Positions 59,006 to 64,000 of a DNA stretch of 64,000 nucleotides are shown here, in pieces (the stretch's first letter is position 1; each line of letters begins with the position of its first letter). Below the pieces are notes generated by a model, which saw only the letters and a list, made by a program, of their open reading frames with translations, did no database searches and had not been told where the DNA came from. The DNA lies in NCBI GenBank assembly GCA_001695595.3, contig MBPM02000018.1, positions 124,001-188,000 on the forward strand. The letters are read 5' to 3'. The stretch comes from Plasmopara viticola. Its lineage: Eukaryota > Oomycota > Peronosporomycetes > Peronosporales > Peronosporaceae. Made by a program: the position numbers and the translations under genes.

Positions 59006-59700
59006 GATGTAGACACAGTGATCGGACTCACAATTGTTGAAACTCATCTTGATCATAAAGTCGTCAATGGTTTGGCTCCACATGCGCGGTGATTGCTTAA
59101 GATTGTACAACGAACGCTTCAGCTTACATACATGACCTTGTTTGTTTTCGCTCACATATCCTTCAGGCTGCTGCATATAAATTTCTTCATCCAAACTCCG
59201 TTTAAGAAAGCAGTCTTCACGTCGATCTGATGCAGCATCAAACCGTACTTGGCAGCCATACTCAACGCGATGCAAAATGAAGTAAAGTTCGACACAGGCG
59301 CAAATGTCTCCTCATAATCAACTCCAAACTTTTGTGAAAATCCCTTGGCGACGAGTCGCGCCTTGAACCGCTCGATAATCCCATCTTGGTTTTTCTTGAC
59401 TCGAAACACCCATCTGCAGCCGATCGCTTTGCGTCCCTTAGGCAGAGGAACAACATCGCAAGTCTTATTCTTGTGGAGTGACTTTAGCTCCGAATCGCAT
59501 GCAGCTTTCCATTGTCCCGCGTCACTGGATTCCATCGCCGACTTGAACGTTGTCGGCATTTCTCCCACTGAATTCACGACGTGGGCGGCTTCGTAGCCCT
59601 CTTCGCGAATTGTAGCCAGAGCCGACATTTCTTCGAGTGTCGAGCGTTGGTATTTGGGCACATGACGCTTGGGCTGCGGAACTTCAGTCACCTTTTCCAA
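59006..59700 (-). CDS. Linker end and RT N-half (A6)
   Basis: 59700-59152: EKVTEVPQPKRHVPKYQRSTLEEMSA, MPTTFKSAMESSDAGQWKAACDSEL, GRKAIGCRWVFRVKKNQDGIIERF, VAKGFSQKFGVDYEETFAPVSNFTS, HQIDVKTAFLNGV. After a frameshift near 59190 it reads CKLKRSLYNLKQSPRMWSQTIDDFMIKMSFNNCESDHCVYI to 59006. The catalytic Asp of HQIDVKTAF is kept; YVDD is lost. Confidence 0.75.
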
Positions 59701-59854
59701 AGATTGAGTACGAGTGTGCCGCTTCTTCCAAATTCGGAGTCCGTACTTGTGTCGTGTGTCCCATCCTGCTCTTGTTCAAACTCGTTTTCGTCGTCCGTCG
59801 ATATTCCTTCATCCTCATCATGAATCTCGACAATAGTGCTTTTATTTTCGAAAG

Positions 59855-60441
59855 TCATTCTTCCACTGTCGAAAGTGTCTCCTCGAACTGAGCATCACGA
59901 CTCATGACGATTCGACCAGTCGACGATTTTTCAAGATGATTGGTCTTTTGGTGCTCCGAGTAGCCCAAAAATCGACACAATATTGCTTTCACATCCAGTT
60001 TCGAGCGCTTTTCTTTCGGAACATGCACGAACGCGTGACAAGCAAACACTTACAAGTTGGCTAATAGCGGTTTCTTGGCTGTCCAAAGCTCGAAAGGTGA
60101 CGTTTGGTGCTCGATAGCACGCGATAGACACCGATTTCATTTGCTGTCATGACTGCTTCTCCCCAGTAGTGTTTGGCGAGGCCCGCGTGCTCCAACATGC
60201 ACCTTGCGCATTCCACAAGCGTCCGATTCATACGCTCCGCAACTCCGTTAAGGTGTGGTGTGTACGGTGGCGTATATTTGAGCACAATTCCATTATCCAA
60301 GCAAAACTTGGCCATATTCGTGGATGCATACTCGCCACCGTTGTCACTGCGAAGAGATTTTACGCGTTTGCCGGTCTGCTTTTCTGCGAATGCCACAAAA
60401 TTGGCGAACTTGACTTGCTCTTGATGAGGTAGACGACGCAA
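59855..60441 (-). pseudogene. Integrase C-terminal half (A6)
   Basis: 60441-60061: KFANFVAFAEKQTGKRVKSLRSDNGGEYASTNM (second Asp), LKYTPPYTPHLNGVAERMNRTLVECARCMLEHAGLAKHYWGEAVMTAN (Glu). A deletion near 60135 removes ATFLRNR. 60049-59855: ACHAFVHVPKEKRSKLDVKAILCRFLGYSEHQK, SRDAQFEE. Confidence 0.75.
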
Positions 60442-60797
60442 TATCTTGACTTGTCGTCGATAAACGTCACGAAGTAGCGCTTGCCTCTAAACGTTGGAGA
60501 CGGCATGGGACCGCACACATCGCTGTGTATAACCTCCAAAAGCTCATTCGCTCGATCCGTCGACATCGATTGGAACCGTACACGAGTCTGCTTACCTAGT
60601 GCACAGCCATCACAAATCTCCCACTTTTTCACAGACGTAATGTCGATTCCAATGGCGAGATTCTTCCTCACGATTGCGTTCAGCCCGTCGTGACTAATAT
60701 GACCAAGTCGAAGATGCCACAAATATGAGGCGTCCTCGTTGCTTGTCAAAGTCTTGACCGTATTTGCTTCTTCACGAGTAACCGGAGTCATGTGCAA
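60360..60797 (-). CDS. Integrase zinc region and first catalytic Asp (A6)
   Basis: MTPVTREEANTVKTLTSNEDASYLWHLRLGHISHDGLNAIV, CDGCALGKQTRVRF, HSDVCGPMPSPTFRGKRYFVTFIDDKSRYCVVYLIKSK. A frameshift near 60415 (loss of the EVV..KF part) leads into the previous piece. Confidence 0.75.
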   Translation of the reverse strand: MHMTPVTREEANTVKTLTSNEDASYLWHLRLGHISHDGLNAIVRKNLAIGIDITSVKKWEICDGCALGKQTRVRFQSMSTDRANELLEVIHSDVCGPMPSPTFRGKRYFVTFIDDKSRYCVVYLIKSKSSSPILWHSQKSRPANA

Positions 60798-60869
60798 TCG
60801 AAAAAATCCTTTGCCTTCGCGCGCACCGAATTTCCACTTGACACCTTTCGTTTCGGCAAAGCATCCCTC

Positions 60870-61823
60870 CTAGTCAAAAACAACAGGCCCGACGTCCTTA
60901 GTAAAGCGACCAACTGAAAACAAATTTCTCGACAACTTGGGGATGTGCCACACATTTGTCAACACACCCTTCTTAATTCCGTGCGACGTCATCATAACCA
61001 TCACAATGTCACCGCTGCCAGTAGCTTGTACGACGCCGTCGTCTGCCAGATGTACGTCGATAGGGGGAAAAGTCTTGTAGCTCATCATGAACTTCTTGGA
61101 ACTTGTCATATGCTGAGTCGCCCCCGAATCGACCAGCCAGACGTCATTCGGCTTGACAGAGCCACTGCTACCGCCGACCGAGAAAAGATAGTCACCAGAA
61201 TCTTCAATCTGCGCGACGTTTGCCCGCTGCGATCGATATCGCTCAGCATCATTCTGGACTCGCGAGGGGCGATCTGCGATCCAGTGTCCTTGTTTACCGC
61301 AATTATGGAACGCACCAGTCTTCTTCACCGGTCGTCCTTTGCGCTTCGCATCCCTTATCATGAACGCTTGGCCAGACGCAGCTCCATCGCCGCCCTGCTC
61401 CTTGCGCTTCGTATCCTCATGGAAAAGTCGAGACGTCACCAGCTCCCAGGTCAAAGTGTCTGCACGAGATTCCAATGCAGTAATGAGAAACTGGTACGAG
61501 TCATTAAGACTCCCGAGAAACGTGATAACCAAGTCGTCCTCGCTCACCGGGGCACCCACAGCATCGAGCTGCTCCGCTAGCGTCTTGAGCTTGTTGATGT
61601 GTTCCAGAACATCATCACCTTCTTCCATCAATGTCGTGAAACACCGTCGACGCAGAAAGAGCTTGTTTGCGAGGCTTCTCTTCTCAAAGTGTCCTTTCAG
61701 TCGCGACCATGCATCATGCGCACCACTTGACGACCGGACCAGTGGCAGTTGCGAGTCTTTTATCGCAAGACAGATTATCGCTAGCGCTTTCCGAGACTTC
61801 CTCTTGTAAGTCGACTGATCCAT
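60870..61823 (-). CDS. Copia Gag and protease (A6)
   Basis: A 317-residue frame: MDQSTYKRKSRKALAIICLAI, AHDAWSRLKGHFEKRSLANKLFLRRRCF, INKLKTLAEQLDAVGAPVSEDDLVI, a knuckle reading FHNCGKQGHWIADRP (the first Cys is Phe and the last is Arg, so the zinc site is broken), protease VDSGATQHMTSSKKF near residue 230, and GVLTNVWHIPKLSRNLFSVGRFTKDVG. It ends at TAG near 60870. Gag continues on the N side to 61876 ([16 protein letters not shown]) and is cut there. Confidence 0.8.
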   Translation of the reverse strand: MDQSTYKRKSRKALAIICLAIKDSQLPLVRSSSGAHDAWSRLKGHFEKRSLANKLFLRRRCFTTLMEEGDDVLEHINKLKTLAEQLDAVGAPVSEDDLVITFLGSLNDSYQFLITALESRADTLTWELVTSRLFHEDTKRKEQGGDGAASGQAFMIRDAKRKGRPVKKTGAFHNCGKQGHWIADRPSRVQNDAERYRSQRANVAQIEDSGDYLFSVGGSSGSVKPNDVWLVDSGATQHMTSSKKFMMSYKTFPPIDVHLADDGVVQATGSGDIVMVMMTSHGIKKGVLTNVWHIPKLSRNLFSVGRFTKDVGPVVFD

Positions 61824-61876
61824 CGCATTCGTGCAGTGCTCCAGCTTGATCTCACCACTTGCGACTTCCCACAGGT

Positions 61877-62289
61877 GGTCCTGGAAGTGCCTTCGTCATT
61901 ATGTCTGCCAGCATTGCCGAGGTCTCGCAATATTCAAGCTTGACTTCACCGCGTTTGACTTCGTCACGGATGTGATAATACTTGATATCAATGTGCTTGG
62001 CTCGACCATGGTTGACCGGATTCTTCGTCATCTTGATACATGATTGATTATCTTCAAATAGTTTTAGCTCTGGTTTGTCTATACCAGCTGCACCTAAAAT
62101 TTCACAAAGAAGACGATGTACCCACTTGCCTTCTTGTATCGCCAGGCTGAGTGCGATATATTCAGCTTCGCTGGTCGACAGTGAAATGCTTGATTGTTTC
62201 TTGCTTCCCCAACTCACAGGTGCCCCCATCAACATAAATGCATAGCCAGAGGTTGACTTGCGGTCCGCATGATCGCCAGCCCAATCTGC
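61877..62289 (-). CDS. Copia RNase H (B5)
   Basis: [61 protein letters not shown] in pieces, [57 protein letters not shown] replaces the Tyr just before SDADW (about 62296); B3 has TAA at the same codon. The open frame 61852-62235 ends in A6 sequence. Confidence 0.75.
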
Positions 62290-62295
62290 ATCCGA

Positions 62296-63327
62296 CTATC
62301 CCCGGAAATGTACATGATCACTAGCCTTAAATGTGATGCCGTGCGACTTACTTCCTTGAAGGTAGCGAAGAACTCTCTTTATCGCAACCCAGTGTTCAGC
62401 TTGTGGGTTCTCCATAAAACGTGGTACATATCCAACAGCAAAAGCAATGTCTGGACGTGTTGCAGTTGTCAGATGCATCAAGGCACCCACAGCTTCGCGA
62501 AATGGAACGTCAGCCTTTGTTGTTGCAGCGTTTGGCATGAGTCGTAAGCTTAAGTCGGTTGGACTTATTACTGGCTTGCAATCACTCATGCCGAATTGCT
62601 TGAGAATGTCGTCGACATAGCGTTTCTGGCAAAGTGTGATGCTGCCGTCGGCGTTATCCACAAGCTCAATGCCCAGAACAAAAGCACATTTTCCACTGTC
62701 CGTCATTTCAAAGCGTGACTTGAGACTGCCTTTGGTCTCCGCGATGAGCTTGGCCGAGCTGCCAGAGATGAGTACATCGTCTACATAAACCAGTAGCAAT
62801 ATGCAATGGCCGTCGACATTCTTGATATAGAGGCATGGGTCGAAAGCAGAAACACAGAAACCAATGGAGCATACAAACTCATCAAAGGTCTCGTTCCCAA
62901 CTCGGGATGCTTGTTTTAGGCCGTAAATTGCTTTCAACAATTCCAAGCAATCGAAATTACCTTCGATCTCCACTCCCTCTGGCACCACACAGTAAATAAC
63001 TTCTTTCATTACACCGTAAAGAAATGCCGTAACAACATCAAGCTGGTCAAGGGGCCATCCAAGACACTTTGTCAAGCTGATCACCATACGCAGTGTGACG
63101 TACTTGACCACAGGCGAAAACGTTTCCGTGTAGTCAATGCCGTATTGCTGCTTGAATCCTTTTGCGACGAGACGCGCCTTATACTTTTCAATTGATCCGT
63201 CGGCTTTGCGCTTGATCTTGAAAACCCACTTCGTTCCAATAGCATGTTGTCCTGCTGGAAGTTTGCCGCTCGAAATACATTGCGAATTCGCATTGAATCC
63301 AATTCGGCACGCATTGCTTTTCGCCAA
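62296..63327 (-). CDS. Copia reverse transcriptase (B5)
   Basis: A 343-residue frame. From residue ~20: LPAGQHAIGTKWVFKIKRKADGSIEKYKARLVAKGFKQQYGIDYTETFSPVVKYVTLRM in pieces, PLDQLDVVTAFLYGVMKEVIYCVVPEGVEI (first Asp), YGLKQASRVGNETFDEF, LLLVYVDDVLISGSS, FVLGIELVDNADGS, FREAVGALMHLTTATRPDIAFAVGYV, LRYLQGSKSHGITF, ending FRG-stop. All RT motifs are present, making it the most complete lineage II RT besides E. The first residues cross a frameshift near 63270. Confidence 0.8.
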   Translation of the reverse strand: MAKSNACRIGFNANSQCISSGKLPAGQHAIGTKWVFKIKRKADGSIEKYKARLVAKGFKQQYGIDYTETFSPVVKYVTLRMVISLTKCLGWPLDQLDVVTAFLYGVMKEVIYCVVPEGVEIEGNFDCLELLKAIYGLKQASRVGNETFDEFVCSIGFCVSAFDPCLYIKNVDGHCILLLVYVDDVLISGSSAKLIAETKGSLKSRFEMTDSGKCAFVLGIELVDNADGSITLCQKRYVDDILKQFGMSDCKPVISPTDLSLRLMPNAATTKADVPFREAVGALMHLTTATRPDIAFAVGYVPRFMENPQAEHWVAIKRVLRYLQGSKSHGITFKASDHVHFRG

Positions 63328-64000
63328 TGTACTTGATCTGGTCCGCTAACTGCATCTTGATATCTTGAAGGTTCAGAAAGGTCGGTAGCTTCGACTGCAT
63401 TAGCGCTTGCATGCCAAAAATCGCGTGGCACCGAATGATCTTTTGTGTCGCTCTTTTCTTCTTCACTTTCTTGATTACCGGTCATGCGCTCGACCGATCT
63501 GCGTTTCGCTCGTCGCTTGTCAAAAACTTTCAGGCACACTTGATTCTTCAAGTCCATTCTCGCGATACTCGTAACGTGGAAGAGCTGAGTCATTGTTTGT
63601 GTCACATGAGCCTGATCGGTTCTTGCGCTTTCCGGCCGACTTGAATTTTATTCGGTAAACTGGGTCATTGTAATCGATGGTAAGCGGATCAAGACTAATG
63701 TCATCGTCACCACTGTCAGGAGCTGATGGCCACGTAGACTCGAAGCCAAGTCTTGATTCATCAAAATTGACGTCGCGACTGACAATAAATTGTCCTGCCT
63801 CAATGTCAAAAATCCGATAAGCCTTCGATGTCTCTTGATAGCCCATAAAAATGCCGGCGCGAGCTTTTGGATCCCACTTGAGTCGCTTTTCTTTTGATGT
63901 GAGTTTAAATGTTCGGCAGCCGAATACACACAGGAGCTTTACACTTGGCTTGGACTTGTACACAATTTCAAACGGGGTTTTGCTTGCAATCTTGAGTGGA
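63270..64000 (-). pseudogene. Integrase C-terminus and IN-RT linker (B5)
   Basis: 63963-63520: SKPSVKLLCVFGCRTFKLTSKEKRLKWDPKARAGIFMGYQETSKAYRIFDIEAGQ in pieces, SRDVNFDESRLGFEST, acidic SGDDDISLDPLTID, KSAGKRKNRSGSCDTNNDSALP. Then 63605-63270: RRAKRRSVERMTGNQESEEEKSDTKDHSVPRDFWHASANAVEATDLSEPSRYQDAVSGPDQVHWRKAMRAELDSM in pieces. One shift lies near 63530. The window ends inside integrase. Confidence 0.75.

Larger units (their letters stand above)
59006..61876 (-). mobile_element. Lineage I copia element A6, both ends missing
   Basis: Internal region only, from Gag (cut at 61876) to RT (cut at 59005 by the A5 LTR after NCESDHCVYI). No LTR, PBS or RNase H remains. The sequence is closer to A4 than to A5 (INKLKTLAEQL, CGKQGHW, SYKTFPPIDV). 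Confidence 0.8.
61877..64000 (-). mobile_element. Lineage II copia element B5 (runs off the window)
   Basis: Minus strand from the integrase C-terminus (64000) to RNase H, cut at 61876/61877 within TKALPGP; the last ~20 codons and the LTR are missing. The join to A6 Gag has a short shared GGTC. It is closely similar to B3 over its whole length. Confidence 0.8.

Overview
The window is one dense nest of retrotransposons with no recognisable host gene, tRNA, rRNA, CRISPR array or bacterial feature. The best guess for the organism is an oomycete (Phytophthora or downy-mildew relative). The reasons are Ty1/copia polyproteins with YVDD reverse transcriptase, LTRs carrying an initiator-like sequence that fits the oomycete Inr consensus as I remember it (YCAYTYYNCAWTTT), and primer-binding sites complementary to the anticodon arm of initiator tRNA-Met. 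The organism call is inference; the element calls are read from the sequence.

Two copia lineages are present. Lineage I (units named A) has a Gag with a CCHC knuckle of the type CxYCGExGHWxAxCP, YVDDLILASS in RT, and LTRs starting TGTTGTCGAAGATGCTGGCG. Lineage II (B, C, D, E) has a Gag starting MSP(S/T)[12 protein letters not shown] in the knuckle, YVDDVLITGSS in RT, a polyprotein ending GIHAC(S)(Y/H), and several LTR types. One LINE with an ORF1, an APE-type endonuclease and a non-LTR reverse transcriptase is also present.

Layout. 1-11661: tandem array of four LTR+gag-PR-IN units with a period of 2957 bp, all cut at the same point in RT. 11662-11820: the rest of the host RT. 11821-16452: element B2. 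16453-16742: LINE fragment (minus). 16743-17980 and 36491-36688: element C0, split by C1. 17981-36490: element C1, itself carrying solo LTR D and the minus-strand element A2 (19984-33695). A2 in turn contains A3 (20441-24870) and E (25280-29847). 36689-44013: element B3 (minus), interrupted by A4 (38812-43557). 44014-44248: LTR fragment. 44249-55689: a scrambled lineage II element (C3) whose polyprotein segments are out of order around a split LINE (44959-45860 and 47759-54545). 55690-59005: A5 (minus). 59006-61876: A6 (minus). 61877-64000: B5 (minus).

Five-base target duplications (GGTTG, GGGGG, ATCTT, GTACC, TTAGC) and a 20-base one for the LINE fix most of the insertion history. Every copy has stop codons, frameshifts, deletions or inversions, so none looks autonomous; A4 and E are the least damaged. 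The most unusual points are the DNA-level amplified array, a polyprotein frame that starts inside the primer-binding site and ends inside the 3' LTR, an inversion within A3, and the C3/LINE rearrangement whose derived junction recurs 31 kb away.
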